A stretch of DNA of 64,000 nucleotides. Origin: Aquilaria yunnanensis. Its lineage: Eukaryota; Streptophyta; Magnoliopsida; Malvales; Thymelaeaceae. The stretch's first letter is position 1, and the number at the start of each line of letters is the position of its first letter. Below, piece after piece: positions 1-13,044 of this stretch. The notes beneath the pieces are model-generated. The model was not told where the DNA came from, made no database searches, and saw nothing but the letters and a program-made list of their open reading frames with translations. Where the stretch lies: contig CM077599.1 in assembly GCA_039654915.1 (NCBI GenBank), positions 82,366,001 through 82,430,000 on the forward strand. The letters run 5' to 3'. The translations under genes were made by a program, and so were the position numbers.

Positions 1-28
1 ACTTTTCACATATATATATTTACTGTAG

Positions 29-1354
29 GATACGTGATCTTTGCTTTGACAAACATAGGCAGCAAACACAGCAATTCCCAGTTAAGTAAGTACTAACAGC
101 CCATCTTTTTTCAAAGTCCGTGTTTAATTTCTCTTAATGATATTTAATTAGTGATTCTAATCATAAAATTGTCATATATATATGTGTGTGCACATTTTGT
201 ATATGGATTTTTATAGGAGTGAAGTCCGATGTTTGAGGAGGAGTGATTTGATCATAGCACTTGCTGAGGCTCTCCCTCCTGAAACAATACGTTTTGGATG
301 CCAAGTGACTTCCATTCATCTCGATCCACCCTTTTCATTACCTGTTATTGGATTACAAGATGGAAGCATTATTAAGTCCAAGGTCATCTCGATTATTTGT
401 AATTTCCGCTCTTGCATGATTGTTAAATTTTTATTGGACAAATAATATTGTATGGAGCAGGTTTTGATTGGATGTGATGGAGCGAATTCAATAGTGGCTG
501 ACTTTCTGGGCTTAAAACCATCAAAATTGTTCCATGTATGGGTCACAAGAGGCATTACCTTTTATCCAAATGGTCATGGCTTTCCAATGGAATTTGATCG
601 AGCAAGAGGTGATGGTTTCTTTGTGGGAAGGGAACCAATTGATGACAAAACTCTTCATTGGTTTGTGAAATTGCGAGGACTCCACCCATCCGGTAAGTAT
701 ATATCTCAATATTGCTTTGTGGAAACTTCATCTCACATTAGAATATATCAAAGTTTGAGATGATTTATGGATGGTTAATTAATATAGCTTTTTTCTAATT
801 CTCTAATACTAATTGCAGATTTGGACAATTCAAAGGACCCAAAACTCATCCTAAATTACACATTGGAGTCAATCAAAGACATCGGGTTACCAGCCGAAAC
901 AATAGAAATGATATCGAAGTGTAACCTGCAATCCCTTTCCATAACCCATGTAAGATACCGTGCACCGTGGAACCTTTTGGCTCCAGGGTTTCGAAGAGAA
1001 ACTGTGACGGTGGTTGGAGATGCGATGCATGTGATGGGTCCTTTCATCGGCCAGGGGGGCTCATCGGCCATGGAAGATGCCATCGTTCTTGGGCGGAGCT
1101 TGGCCAGGAAATTGGGTGGCATCGATCTCACAACTTGCAAGGCCCAAGTTGTGACACCCAAAATTGGTGAGGCAATTGATGAATATGTAAAGGAAAGAAG
1201 GATGAGGCTGCTACAATTGTCTACGCAAAGCTACCTTCTGGGCACCATGTTCCAGTCTTCCATACATGTGGTCAAATTATTTTGTCTGCTTTTAATGGCT
1301 ATATTTTTTAAGGATCGGACACGCCACATTAGATTTGACTGTGGTACCTTGTGA
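29..1354 (+). CDS. FAD-dependent monooxygenase (MO1/CTF2-like), 5' truncated by window edge
   Basis: C-terminal part of a class A flavoprotein monooxygenase of the plant MO1/CTF2 type, related to salicylate hydroxylase and zeaxanthin epoxidase; the substrate cannot be told. Proposed exons: 29-85 (tentative), 217-382, 461-692, 819-1354. All borders are GT..AG and the phases agree. Visible motifs are VLIGCDGANS at the start of exon 461-692 (the conserved DG motif region), then GDAMHVMGPFIGQGGSSAME in the last exon, the GD motif that binds the FAD ribityl/phosphate, followed by the DAI..GRSLAR helix. The C-terminal hydrophobic stretch (VVKLFCLLLMAIFF) and the ending CGTL match the plant MO1 tail. 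The N-terminal Rossmann GxGxxG region lies before the window. I see no frameshift or internal stop, so the gene may be functional. Family confidence is high; the first exon is uncertain. Confidence 0.85.
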
Positions 1355-2813
1355 CTTGTCAGAATCTAAAGTTGTATCGCAACCCATTACTAGTTCATGA
1401 ACTAGTAACAAATTAGGCAGTGTAATATTCTTGCCAATAAATGTCTCGAATATGTTGCCTAAAGTTGAATATATTATCACATAAGTCTAGATGCACTTGG
1501 TTGAAATTTGGATATTGTATATGTTTGTTTAGTAATTAGTGTTGTTATTTATTAGTATTCTATTATTGGATGATAGTTGTCTTTATTTCAACCATTTAAT
1601 TCATTATTTTTCAATTTTGGTTGAGACCATGCCCTAATCAAATAGCTTTAACTTGATTTTTTTTATTGAACTGAGTTAATGAGCCTCAAACCCAATCTTG
1701 AGTCGTATTTTATTTTTAAATATTTAATTAATCAAAGCTCGAGCTTGATATTATTCAACTCATCCCTAATATAATATCAATATAATGTAATTAATTTAAT
1801 CAAATAAATTACATTTATATACTAAATAAGAGTTAGTTAGAAAGTACTGTAGGTGAACAGTGCATCAAGGGTTGAGCCAAAAATAAACAGTACCGGCCCA
1901 ACCAAGGAAATTCTCTAGAAATGGAAAAAGAGTAAGTAAATTGTAGAAATATTTTTTTTTTTTTAAGATTTGGCACTTTGCTTCATTGGTCATCAAACTT
2001 TACAGTGCCATTTGACAGTTGGATTTTGTATAGTTTAAGCCCTAAGCTATATATTGGTTTCTTGATCTCCAAACGTTACTTCCTTGCAATCAGCCTCCAA
2101 AACAACAAGTTGCTGCAACAACTTGCGACTAATTCACCTAGTAATACCCTAATTCCTAAAATCTTACTTAAGCTCTTATCATGGCTAACGGACCTCAATT
2201 GAGCCTGAATATATTAAACCATTAAAATGAGTTTGAGTCTTTTCAAGTCGAGCTTCTAATCCCACTTACTAAAACTCCTATAGAACTTGACCTCCAGCTT
2301 GAGCTTAACCAATATTTAACGAGTCTGACTTTAAGCTTGGAGTATTCAAGTTTAGCTCGGCTCATTCTTACTTCTAAGTGTAACAACTTGTTCACACTAT
2401 TTTTTTTTTTCTCTATTAGTGAGAAGAATTAAGACAGGTTAGGTTCGGCAGGAGAATTTTTCTCGCAATGAGGAGGGCAGGCCGTTTAGAAGGTGCCAAA
2501 CTAACTATACATTTTACAATTTTGCCAACGCCGGAGGCACAATGAATTCTAGATCATAAAAATGATAAATGCGTCATCCCTTCTTCTTCTTAAACCCCAT
2601 ATTCGATTTTTATACAGTCTTGAAAATCTACATATGGTTTTACTGATGTAGCGCTTAAAAAGATAAATAAAAAAAATGAAGACAACCACGGTGAGAAGAA
2701 GCTCCATGACTGATGGTTTGGATTGTCATTGGACAGGGTGACGAGACAGGAAAGTATGTGAACTTCAGTGATGAAATTTAGAAAAATGAAACACTAGTGA
2801 ACTAACTGGAAAA

Positions 2814-2869
<56 letters not shown>

Positions 2870-2882
2870 GTATTCAGAAACA
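1355..2882. other. AT-rich intergenic DNA, 3' flank of monooxygenase, (ATT)n microsatellite
   Basis: No gene seen. The first part holds the monooxygenase 3' UTR and flank. Around 1640-1770 and 2210-2390 there are GAGCTCGAGCTT-like stretches typical of decayed hAT element ends, but I could not define borders. About 2814-2869 is a pure ATT/TTA trinucleotide microsatellite directly left of the insertion at 2883. Confidence 0.5.
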
Positions 2883-3290
2883 ATGGTGGAATTAAGATTT
2901 TTGGTTCGAGGGGGCGAGCCCGGAGGAGAGTCGACTAAACCTGGAGGAGAGGAACAGCATCGCGGCGAGGCAAAGCTAGAGATTGGGAGTAATTCGTACT
3001 AATTAAAATATTAGGGTGCAACTCGTACAAGTTGAAAAATTTGGAGGACTAATAGTGCATTTAGGCCATGTTAGAATATCTGTTTAAGACTAGAGGAAAT
3101 AATTACTCATTTGGTCACTATTTTCTTACCTCACTACCCCCCATCTTCATATTCTTCCATTATTTCCGGGTGCAAAAATGCATTTCTAATCCTAATTTCT
3201 CTTGAATTAACAAATTAAGTACCTATATTTAAATTTTTTCAAAATTTTCGGGGGCCAGCAGCACCCCCTGCCCCTACGTAGGTCCGCCCC
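2883..3290. mobile_element. Short non-autonomous DNA transposon flanked by a 12-bp direct repeat (MULE-type?)
   Basis: A 408-bp block bounded on both sides by TATTCAGAAACA (2871-2882 and 3291-3302). The ends are weakly inverted: ATGGTGGAATTAAG on the left against the reverse complement of TACGTAGGTCCGCCCCTAT on the right. A target duplication of 9-12 bp would fit Mutator-like elements, but the imperfect TIR keeps the class open. The interior is more GC-rich than its surroundings and has no significant ORF. Confidence 0.6.
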
Positions 3291-3302
3291 TATTCAGAAA
3301 CA

Positions 3303-4905
3303 TACTTTTCAAGTATATAAGGAAAACTATATTAATACTCTACATAAAGGAAGAAAAATGCCAGTTTTTTATTTTTGGTAACCTAGAAGGTAACTAAATC
3401 AGTTTTATATGACATTTTGAGGTAGAGAGTGAAGAGATCAAAATTTAACCTCCAAGCACTTTAACCATCAGGCCAAAGGTGTGAGAACAATAATCAAAAC
3501 TTTAGTGATCATGAATCAATTCGTTTACTTTGGCTTCCCAAAATATAAACAGAAAGTGAACTTTTGAACTTCAACACTACAAGAGGATTTGGCACCATAC
3601 ACATAATGTATATACACCACTTAACCCCCATTAGAAAACGTTAAAAAGTAATAGAGAAAATTGTGAAAATCTTTGCACAAATCATCTCCTATGATTTCAT
3701 ATAAATCTCTCCCCAAGAATCTCTCCCATGATTATGAAACACTAAAATTGATTCCATAAAATACTTTTTTTCCATAATTGTCCCACAATACAGAATAAAA
3801 TGCACGATTTTTATCCCAAATCTTGCCTGTGTACAGAATATTGTCCCTCACCCAATCTAGCTTGTTCAAAACCCAAACAAAATCGATCAATATCCCGTTT
3901 CACATACAGAGCCTAGGGATGTGTACAAGAAGCATTTTTTCGTGCATAAGCTGGCGTTGTCTTGTGTAGAAATAATGGGTTTGTGCTATTGGTGCAACTT
4001 CATTAGCCAACATGTTGATTTTACGATGCATTTGAAACAACTGGTGGCCGGGATTAGTTCCTTGGTGATTGCGAGGCTGGGTTCGAGTTCTTAGCAAGTT
4101 GGGAGGCTGGGATGTTTAAATTAAGGTTTGATTTTTCGGGGAGGCTGGGTTTGATTTTGTTGGAAATGTAGTCTAATTGGTTGTTCTGCAAAAAATGGGA
4201 GGCGTTTTGTATGCACATGGTGTTTGGATCCCTCGAATCTATTTGCACGAGTTTCATATGAATATGTATAAAACAAGTTTTGTACTTATTGTATGATAGT
4301 AGTGTTTGGTGGTTTTGAATATATTTTTATGGGATTTATATGAAAGTGTAAAACTGGTTTCCCTTGTATGACTAGTGGTGTTTTAATAAACATATGAGTA
4401 TGTATGAAATTAAGTTTATATTATATGTCAGTGGAAGTGTTGAAGTGTTAAAATTCTAATTAGAATTTGAAATGCATATATGCAGATTAGGGTTGCAAAG
4501 TGTATGAATGTAGAATTTTGAAATTGTGAGAACTATTTTTATGAAATTGATTTACATATGTCTAAAACTATGTTATTAATACTTGTGGATTTTGAAAGTG
4601 TAAAGTCCGATATATTAAACTGAATTGCTATTATATGAAATTGGATTGTTGTGTGTGTGTGTGTATGTGTGTACTAACTCTATGTTTATATAATAAGAAC
4701 TTAGTTTTGTACAAATACGAACTCAATTTTACACAATAGGAATCTACATCTTAATTTTGTACAACAGCAATATAGTCCACATTGCCATGTGACCTCTTCT
4801 TATATAACAATCAATGGATATACTGAAAACATAAAAATTTTAAACTGAGATTGATACAAGTACATAATTCTAAAAACTTAAAAGTTTCATCTTCTTTCCC
4901 TAATT
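3303..4905. other. AT-rich intergenic DNA with a diverged 'gtatgaaattggatt' repeat
   Basis: No gene supported. About 4240-4750 has many imperfect copies of phrases such as tgtatgaaattggatt and a (GT)n tract near 4650. The same phrasing recurs at 39180-39450 and 41200-41660, so it is an old dispersed repeat of unknown class. Confidence 0.4.
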
Positions 4906-5770
4906 AATTGCATCTGTGGCCTTTAACATTTTATTATTGTTATTATTATTCTATTTAAGACTCTAACATCAAAATCTTGCATGGAAGGTCTTTAACATTA
5001 ATTTATTATTCCATTTTAGACAGTTAGAGGACAAAAAGTGTTAAAATTGATGGAACTAGCCATGTGACATGCCAGTGTGAGGCAATTTGCTATGGTAGCA
5101 CAATAATTAATTGCTAGCGATAATGTAAAAAGGAAGAAAACTAATAAAAAAAGAAAAAAAAATGCATTTTCCGTCTGACAATCTCCTCTACCATTCACCG
5201 TCAACTGTCCAACCTTTGCCAGTCTCCTCTACCATACACCGTTGACTCCTATCGTCAATAAAGGGTGTTGAGATAGAGAGAGAGGAAGTCACCAATAATA
5301 GGAAGAGGAGTAGGAGAGAAGGTGGAAAGCCGCCAATTTCTGGGTTTCAATCATGCCAATGCCCTTGTTCGTTTGCGCCTTCTCGCTGCCTCATGTCAAT
5401 CCCTTTGTTCAATTTCGCCTTTGTCTGATATCGCCAACTTTCACCATCGTCAAATTCACCTTGTCCAATTTTGCGGAATTCCACAAAAAGCTTTGATTTC
5501 GCTGAATTCGCCTTCATTTCCCCAACTCTGAACCTTCGATTTGGCCTTCGATTTGCCTACTTTGGGTCAATCTCACTAGGGATGAAGAATTTGTTTTTTT
5601 CTTTTTTCATTTTTTCCTTGTTTTCGCATTATCATAACTTTAATGTTTTTCATCCTTCAAATGTCTAAAATGAAATGAAAAATTTGAAGTTGAGCACTTT
5701 CCATATAAGATTTTGAGGTTAGGATCCAAAATAGAACAATAATAAAAGGTTATGGGCCAAGGAAGCAATT
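4906..5770. mobile_element. Long-TIR non-autonomous DNA transposon, copy A
   Basis: Starts AATTGCATCTGTGGCC and ends GGGCCAAGGAAGCAATT. The outer ~150 bp of each end are inverted, imperfect copies of each other, including the shared phrases CTATTTTAGA and TTTTATTATTGTT. The same end sequences bound a second, larger copy at 26633-28509. Long TIRs and no transposase suggest a non-autonomous MULE-like family, but no target duplication is recognisable, so the class is an inference. The internal sequence around 5160-5570 is more GC-rich and holds short ORFs with no recognisable product. Confidence 0.65.
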
Positions 5771-8700
5771 AACCAACATCTTTCAAAAATATTCCAAGCC
5801 AGCGGTGAACATAAACAACGAAGTAAGAAATAATCCGGACCAAAAAATTAGAACACCCAGTGAGAAGGAGAAAAAGAAAAAATCAGCAAGTGGACGATGA
5901 GAAGAAGCCAATGGTGAGTTGTATCGTCAAGTTCACAGGCAGCTGGCTAACCTTTAACGAAGAGGCACCATTAACACGAGCAACCACCAGATCACATGCC
6001 CTTGCCCCGTGATTAGAAACTACACCGGGGCTATTGGCCTTTTGGCCCTTAGCTCAAACCTATGTTTACAAGCCACCTTTTCTGGACAATGATATTTGTA
6101 GGAAAAAAAAAAACCCTTCCGTAAAGTTAAAATATGTGTACTAGTAGGCAATAGACTTAAACTATTCTAATCGTAAACGTTTTTTTTGTAATCAAAGTGC
6201 TACTACTAATCGAGAGCCAACCCAAAGCGAAGACTATGTCATCTAAGAATACATATTATTTATATTCCAAACACAATAGCACATTCTTCTCCCACTCAGA
6301 GTGCAAGAGGTCAGGTGATGACACACTGAAAGAAGAAAATTCAATTGAAAGTGAAGGATCCAATTTAGGTGTCCCAAAAAGAGGGTGAAAATGTTAAACA
6401 TGTTTGAATTATCATTGCCATTATTATAATTGTTGACAGACATAAATTTGCATTTTCTTGTTGGCATTTGGCTTCACATGTTCTATGTATCTTAGCATTT
6501 CTCTTTTTCTTTCATTTAACTGTTCCATAGGTGGGTTTTCATGGGATATTTTTATATGGGAAAATGAAGAGTTAAGTCATATTGTTTATCACCCAACTGC
6601 TCAAATAACAACTCATTCATTGAGATACGTATTTGATAACATCAGGAAAAATCTATATATATTCATTTAAAAAGCCCTAAAATTTAAAAAAGTCCTGTTT
6701 GCTGTATAACACTCTGAGATTGTCACAGTTAGTCATGGAATACCTTATTACCTTATTTCCCTTCTTCTTATTAAGAGGTAATTTTATATTATACGTTAGT
6801 TATCTAAAATCCTTTACTAAATACCAATCACAAACGACTATACTCCTAAACAAGTTCCACTCAATAGATATATATTGCATGTCTCACAATAATTTACATA
6901 TTTTTAAATTTACTAAATCTTAAAATAAATGAAACATTATATTTACATGATAATTAAACCATTATATTTACATCTTAAAATGAATGAAACATTACATTTT
7001 TCCAAATCATTGAGAATGAATTTTGGCTATAATTTTGTGATTAGTTATGATAATAATGATAAAACATATAAACTATGTTTATATGACATTATATCCTTAA
7101 TAGTCCTTTAAAAAAATTCTAAGTAATTAACAACTTGAAAAGTAATAATTCATAACTTCTAAATTACAAAAATGAAAATTACATTTTGCCCTTTTATGCA
7201 TGAAAATTAATAAACTTTGCCCTTAACTTTTTTACACTTTCCAATAGAAACTTTTAAAATTATAATTTAAACCATATCATAGTCATCTAATAATTTTGAT
7301 CTATTTAGTAATTTTTTACAATTAATGGACCTGTTAAATTATCTTTTTTTTCTTTCTATAAATGTAAAATTATATTTTTAAATGCTAATTAGCTGTAAAA
7401 AATACCACACAGACATAAATGTCTATAAAATTTCATATAGTTTAAATTAATATATTAGAAATTATCATCAAACAATACCAAAAAAACATGGGATAAACTA
7501 TATATATTTCTGAAATAAGACTGGCAAATTGTAAGTTTGCAAATCCATATGAGGCAAACTACAATTAGTCCAGAAAATCCAAAAAATATTGTGTTTGGTT
7601 AGATTAGGGAAAATGTTTCTTGGATTCTCACTTTCTAGTAGATGTCATCATTCATAATTTTTAGAAAGTGATTTTCCCAACTTCATAAGTAGGAAAAAAA
7701 TTTTTAACAAACTATAAATTCAATATCTCTTTTGGAAAATAAGAATCTAAAAAATTATTTTCACACTAAACAAACACAATTTTGTTCGGATTTAATTTTT
7801 TTTCTACGGTTGTTCTCAATTATTTCATAGTTTAAAGATTACAAATTATGACTTTTCAAAATATTAGTCTCGTACAGTTTTACTTTTAAAGAATTTTGAG
7901 AAGTTCTTGATTGAAATGCTGCTAACAGCATTCCTTATTTGGCGTAGTTTGAAAATCGTTTTTGCTCCACACACACACACACACAACACCCAACCTTCCC
8001 CCTCCCCCCCCCCCCCCCCCCCAAATCTTCTTTGGAACATCCGTATTATCATAAAACAACAAAAAGAAAAGCTTGGGGGCTAAGAGAACAAATAGAAGAT
8101 TTAATTAAATAGTTATAAAATTTAGGGACTAAAATATAACACGAACATAACTCAGGTCCAAAAAAGAAAAAATTAGAAAAACTGTGACAACTTTGATAAG
8201 ATATTAAAAACATGAGGAAGAAATTTTTATAAGCACTATACTATCACAAATAAAAAAAATCTATCAATTTTTTTAAAACCAGTATTACATGTAGCAGATA
8301 GTAATAGTAGTAGTAATAATAATAATAATAATACTAATTATTATTATTATTATTTATATTAAACAAAAATAAAATAGAATGAACGATCTTTTATAGTGAA
8401 TGGTGCAAATAAGGATGTTTATGATAAAATATTATAATAAAAAATTATGAAAAGATAGAAAAATGAAACTAATAAGAAATATATCTAAACAAAAAAAAAA
8501 TTAAAATCATTACTAGTATTATTTATTTTGAAAAAAAATAATTAAAATTATATTTATTTAAATAAAAAATAATTTAATATTTTAATTCACGCATAATGCA
8601 GATACGCATCTACTAGTACTAAAAAGTTACGGTATTCTATTTATACTTGTAGGATATATATACAGTGTTATGGTGATGAATGGTTGGAGCCTCTAAATGG

Positions 8701-9372
8701 TTCCTCATGTATGCTCTCAAAGTGTTTATTCAAAATTACAAAAGGATGCAGAGACTTTCGGTTCTAAAACAAAAGGATGCAGGAACTCCAGGCCTGCGAG
8801 TATGCTTCAAGTTTCTAAAACCTACAACAGTCCCATTGGCATCTCATTCTGAAGCATTAAACACACAAATCAATAATATATCTCATACGCTAGCTGTAGG
8901 CCGTCACCACTAATGTTTCGCTTTCTATACTGCTGGCATCGACCCTTAATATTCATATTGCAGGAGAACAATCTTTGTCTTCTCCTTACGACTAAGAGGG
9001 CTGTTGAAGAATTTTGCAAAACTTGCGTGTAGCACTTCCAATAGATTGGTGACCCAGACACCAGTAGTTGCTTCCTTCCGATGTCTAACCACGCTGGTGG
9101 TCCTGCTGTAGGTTTCCTCATGTCTGATCATTGCCTCCAATAATGGAGTCGTCTATGACAATCAGAAGCACCATATATATATATTTGTATATATATATAC
9201 AATATTTGATCCGTCAAGAGATTGCAAACTGACACCATACTTTAGGCAAGCCCTGCATATAATTAATATTTGTATGTCAAATTTGATCAGTCATTTTCTT
9301 TAAAAAGAGAACAAACTTTTCCCGAGTGTTTATATAGAAGTGAATGCTATCAATTAATGCACTTCTTCATAC
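5771..9372. other. Intergenic AT-rich region and 3' flank of the CNL gene
   Basis: No gene supported. Contains (CA)n near 7971-7985 followed by a C homopolymer near 8007-8022, an AAT/ATT microsatellite at about 8305-8355 and an AT tract near 9174-9198. 8680-9372 probably includes the 3' UTR of the CNL gene, whose stop codon is at 9373; short ORFs there show no family signature. Confidence 0.5.
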
Positions 9373-12300
9373 TCATAGTTCTTGGATGATTTCACCGTTA
9401 AATTCGATAACTGGAATGTGGGAAATCTTGGACCACTCAGGGCCACTCAGGGAAATCTTCGGGCAACCATCGATGCGTAGATTTTTGAGTTTGGAGAGAC
9501 ATTGCATGCTTTGTTGTGATGGCAGGTGCATTAGATTTTCGCAATCCAAAATAAAGAGTTTCACGAGAGAAGAAAGCTTCCCTATCCACTCCGGCAAGGC
9601 TTCTATTCCCAATTCTCCTAGCGACAGTACCTTAAGAGTGGACAGGTGTTGTATTTGAGACGGCAAAGAAGCGCAGGGCCTCCAACCCCAGAGAGTAAGT
9701 TCTTCAGTCGAGGTAGGGAGGCATTTGTGGATGGAATTGAAGTACGGCGGGAATTCCTCCACGTCATCGCCCTCTTGAGCGATAAGCAAATCCTTGAGCT
9801 GTAACATACCCACAAGAGCTTGCACATTTTTCAAATTTTCGCAGTTGACAATTACAAGAAATTGCAGAGAAGAAAGCTTTTCAAACCACTCTGGCAAAGC
9901 ATCCAGTCTATTTAAGTCTGCTATAATCAGCTGTTTCAGAGCAGTGAAGTTTTGTATCTCATATGGCAATGACCTTATGTTCTGCTCTTTACTTCCACTC
10001 AGTCGCAAATTTTCCAATGACTCATGGAGGTGGTGGATGGAATTGGAGAATAGAGAAAATTCCTCTGCCTCGTCCGAGAATATCATATCGATAGTCAATG
10101 CTTTTAAACAAGAGAGACGACCCAATATCTGCTCTAGTCCTGGAGTCACATTAGGACAACCTACTATTCTCAGCTCTTGAAGAGAAGAGCACTGTTGATG
10201 CTTAAATATTGGAGCACACTCTAACTCCCTACAACCTTTGAGAATCAATCTTTCAAGATAGGAAGCACCCCAAGGGCTTGGGATACACTTCAGATTATCA
10301 CATTCACATATCCATAACTCCCTCAACTGCATAAAGGAAGACAACCCTTCCCCTAGGTATCTTAATTCTTTGCAACCATCAATATGGAGCTCTTGAAGAC
10401 GTGGTAGACCCTTTGTCCACGGGATGCTTTTTAAGTTGGGACAATCATGGATGCCAAGTTCCTCAAGGGAAGGAAACGCCGTTGCTGGTTCCACTTCCAT
10501 CAACTCCTCCAACCTTTCCATGTGAAACAAGAATAACTGTTTCAGAGAAGGAAAATTCCCATTGCAAAAAAAATCCATGTCTATGGTTTTGACATTATCT
10601 AATCTATATAACTCCAGATATGCCAAGTTGGGTAGATGCCCAAGTCTAGGAAGTTTCGCACAATTACTGCAAGATTCTAATGTCAACGACAACAGATTAC
10701 CCAATAAAGGTTGAAAATTATTGACACTCGATAACAGCCAAGATGAGAGATGGAGACCCATGTAGTTTGTGATATATAAACCTTTCAGATTTGGGTTGGG
10801 CTGCAAGCCTTCCAACACAGCTTCATCTTGCTCTGTGTTCTGTCTGCTTGAACTCCACTCCAATGATAATTCATATATTTGTTTTTTCTCTAGGAGTTTG
10901 GCTCTCCTGGCCACTTCCTCACCTCTTACCAACTCAAGCTTGCTGATCTTTAGTTCTCCTTGAAGCTCAGTTAAGTTTCCCAACTCTTCAATTCCACGAC
11001 CCCTTTCAGAACCCACAACAAATATGGGCAATGTTTTCAAAAATGTCAACCTACCGATGTTGGTCGGCATCAACTCTTCCTTATTGAACACAAGGTGCGA
11101 TAGATTGAGCAAGTTACTCATTTGTTTGGGCAATTTGTTTAACAATAGACAGTTCACAAACTTTAGTGTCTGCATATTGTAGAGTCTGGTGAAGGATCTA
11201 GGTATCTCTTTGATTCTTGTTTGCGAAATATCAAAGTATTTCAAATGCTTCAATTCTCCAATGGACCTTGGTAACACCTCAATGTTAGCCCCACGAAAAC
11301 GAAGAATCCTCAATCTTGTGAACTTTGTTTCATTGTGGTGGAAAATATCAAACTTAGCAAAAAGAGTGTGGAGGTTTGGTATGTAATCGAGTTTGAGTTT
11401 GGGAGCCAATTCTGTTTCTTTTCCAGCAAGATTCAAATGGCGTGTGTGATGAACACCACTGGTGAAACTTGTATCAGAAGTCAAAATTGTAGCTTCTGCA
11501 AGAGACTTGGCAAAACTATGAACCACATCATGCATCTTGCATTTTATTATATTTCCATATGAATCCTTTTTAATATCTTGGAATAAGGAATTTGATAGTA
11601 AGTCGTTGAAATACTGATTCCCAACGTACCATGCCGTATGACGAGTGGATGGGTGAAGAAAGCCTGCAGCCATCCACAGTTGAATCAAATCTTCTCTCGA
11701 AAAACAATAATCATCTGGGAAAATTGAACAGTAAGCGAAACACTTCTTTAGGCATGGTGAGCTCAGACGGTCGAAACTCAACCGTAGCACTCGCACAATT
11801 CCTTCATTACTTTCCAAAGAATCCCACAGATCACTTTGTTGAATAGAAGACCAAGCCTCCTGGGTCTTCTCCTTGCACAGGGTTCCTCCGATAACCTTTG
11901 CAACCAAGGGCAAACCTTTGCATTTCTTTGCAATATCCCTTCCAATGTTCTCCAAATTATTAAGAGGCACATCTGACGAGCTACTGATTCCGCAGGTTGC
12001 TTTCATTATGGACCAGCACTCTTCATCCTCCAGTTTTGCAAGTTCATGCGTGTACTCGGGAGGCGAACCCATCGTCGCCGCCACTTTCTTATCCCGTGTA
12101 GTTGCAAGAATGGCACTCTCTGTTTTCTTGGTTATCCCTGACAAACAATCCAAGAGATCATTCCATTTCGTCGTGTCCCTGTTCCATACGTCGTCGAGGA
12201 CAAGAAGATATTTCTTGTCTGCTAACTTCTCCTGGAGCTTCATTAGTATCTTCTGCTTGCTTTCGAAGGAGGCAACATTTTCATCCATAAGACATTCCAG

Positions 12301-13044
12301 AATCTGCTTCAGGATGGTCTTGACATCAAAAGTCTCGGAGACGCAAACCCATATTCTAGGATCAAACTGGGATTTCAAGCGCCCATGATCGAATGCTACC
12401 TTTGCGAGCGTGGTCTTTCCCAGGCCGGCCATGCCCACCACGGATACTGTTCCAAGAGGCCGTCCACTGGTGGAAGAGCGAATCAGCAAGTCGACGACTT
12501 GGGAGAGATCAGCCTCCCTTCCTATGACCTGCTGCGAAACGCCAATGAAAGCGTGAGATTCTCCGACCTCGGAGGCTACGGCATGACCAGGTGCTTTTTC
12601 CGACAGGAGCCTTCCTTGAAGGCCAAGTTGGGAGGCTTCGTTGTTCTTTTTCCCGAAGGAGGCGTTGATGCTCTTGATTCTTTTGGCCATCTTGAGGCGA
12701 AACAGGATGGGATTGTGAGCAGAGAAAAAGTTACTAACCTTTTTCTGACGATGCCTGCCAACTTCCACCTGCCGTCGGAGATATTCATAGCCAATCTCTT
12801 CCAGCAGATCGTCGGCCCGGGAAGCGATCTCTGCAAGTCCCTGCAGCCAGAGCCTCACAGGAGGGTCGTTGGATCGCTTCTGTTGACCAGCGTCCTGTAA
12901 GAAACCGTTGACCAGTTCGAGAGAGGTCCGAAGCTCTTGGAGCTCATCCTTGAAGCCCCGTGTCAGGTTGATTTGCTCGCCGACGACTGCCATCACCTTG
13001 GAAATCGCCGCCTCCACGGCAACACCAAGCAATGCTTCTGCCAT
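9373..13044 (-). CDS. CC-NBS-LRR disease resistance protein (RGA3-like), single exon, 1223 aa
   Basis: An intact, intronless intracellular immune receptor of the coiled-coil NLR class, expected to sense pathogen effectors and trigger cell death. The coiled-coil domain covers residues ~1-150 (an EDVID-like ADDLLEE at 78-83). The NB-ARC motifs follow in the expected order: P-loop GMAGLGKTT at 204-212, kinase-2 LLVLDDVWN at 280-288, [15 protein letters not shown] near 311-320, GLPL at 377-380, [16 protein letters not shown] at 435-445, and MHD at 504-506. Residues ~550-1223 are leucine-rich repeats, with LKxLxIxxC/CPxLxxIP-type cores showing the irregular spacing of RGA-type resistance proteins. 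All ATP-binding and switch motifs are intact, so it looks functional. The ATG was chosen because [14 protein letters not shown] is the usual CNL start. No integrated decoy domain is visible. A Mutator-like element is inserted about 560 bp upstream and may carry or displace promoter sequence. Confidence 0.96.
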   Translation of the reverse strand: MAEALLGVAVEAAISKVMAVVGEQINLTRGFKDELQELRTSLELVNGFLQDAGQQKRSNDPPVRLWLQGLAEIASRADDLLEEIGYEYLRRQVEVGRHRQKKVSNFFSAHNPILFRLKMAKRIKSINASFGKKNNEASQLGLQGRLLSEKAPGHAVASEVGESHAFIGVSQQVIGREADLSQVVDLLIRSSTSGRPLGTVSVVGMAGLGKTTLAKVAFDHGRLKSQFDPRIWVCVSETFDVKTILKQILECLMDENVASFESKQKILMKLQEKLADKKYLLVLDDVWNRDTTKWNDLLDCLSGITKKTESAILATTRDKKVAATMGSPPEYTHELAKLEDEECWSIMKATCGISSSSDVPLNNLENIGRDIAKKCKGLPLVAKVIGGTLCKEKTQEAWSSIQQSDLWDSLESNEGIVRVLRLSFDRLSSPCLKKCFAYCSIFPDDYCFSREDLIQLWMAAGFLHPSTRHTAWYVGNQYFNDLLSNSLFQDIKKDSYGNIIKCKMHDVVHSFAKSLAEATILTSDTSFTSGVHHTRHLNLAGKETELAPKLKLDYIPNLHTLFAKFDIFHHNETKFTRLRILRFRGANIEVLPRSIGELKHLKYFDISQTRIKEIPRSFTRLYNMQTLKFVNCLLLNKLPKQMSNLLNLSHLVFNKEELMPTNIGRLTFLKTLPIFVVGSERGRGIEELGNLTELQGELKISKLELVRGEEVARRAKLLEKKQIYELSLEWSSSRQNTEQDEAVLEGLQPNPNLKGLYITNYMGLHLSSWLLSSVNNFQPLLGNLLSLTLESCSNCAKLPRLGHLPNLAYLELYRLDNVKTIDMDFFCNGNFPSLKQLFLFHMERLEELMEVEPATAFPSLEELGIHDCPNLKSIPWTKGLPRLQELHIDGCKELRYLGEGLSSFMQLRELWICECDNLKCIPSPWGASYLERLILKGCRELECAPIFKHQQCSSLQELRIVGCPNVTPGLEQILGRLSCLKALTIDMIFSDEAEEFSLFSNSIHHLHESLENLRLSGSKEQNIRSLPYEIQNFTALKQLIIADLNRLDALPEWFEKLSSLQFLVIVNCENLKNVQALVGMLQLKDLLIAQEGDDVEEFPPYFNSIHKCLPTSTEELTLWGWRPCASLPSQIQHLSTLKVLSLGELGIEALPEWIGKLSSLVKLFILDCENLMHLPSQQSMQCLSKLKNLRIDGCPKISLSGPEWSKISHIPVIEFNGEIIQEL

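Noticed and set aside
1640..2390. Possible hAT element with GAGCTCGAGCTT motifs
   Set aside because: No pair of inverted ends or 8-bp duplication could be found; left as undefined repeat-like DNA.
8870..9140. Possible extra 3' exon of the CNL gene (minus-strand ORFs)
   Set aside because: The main ORF already has a complete LRR domain and stop; no LRR pattern in these short readings.
9794..12900. Long plus-strand ORFs opposite the CNL gene
   Set aside because: Shadow frames of the intact 1223-aa minus-strand gene; no conserved domain in the plus readings.
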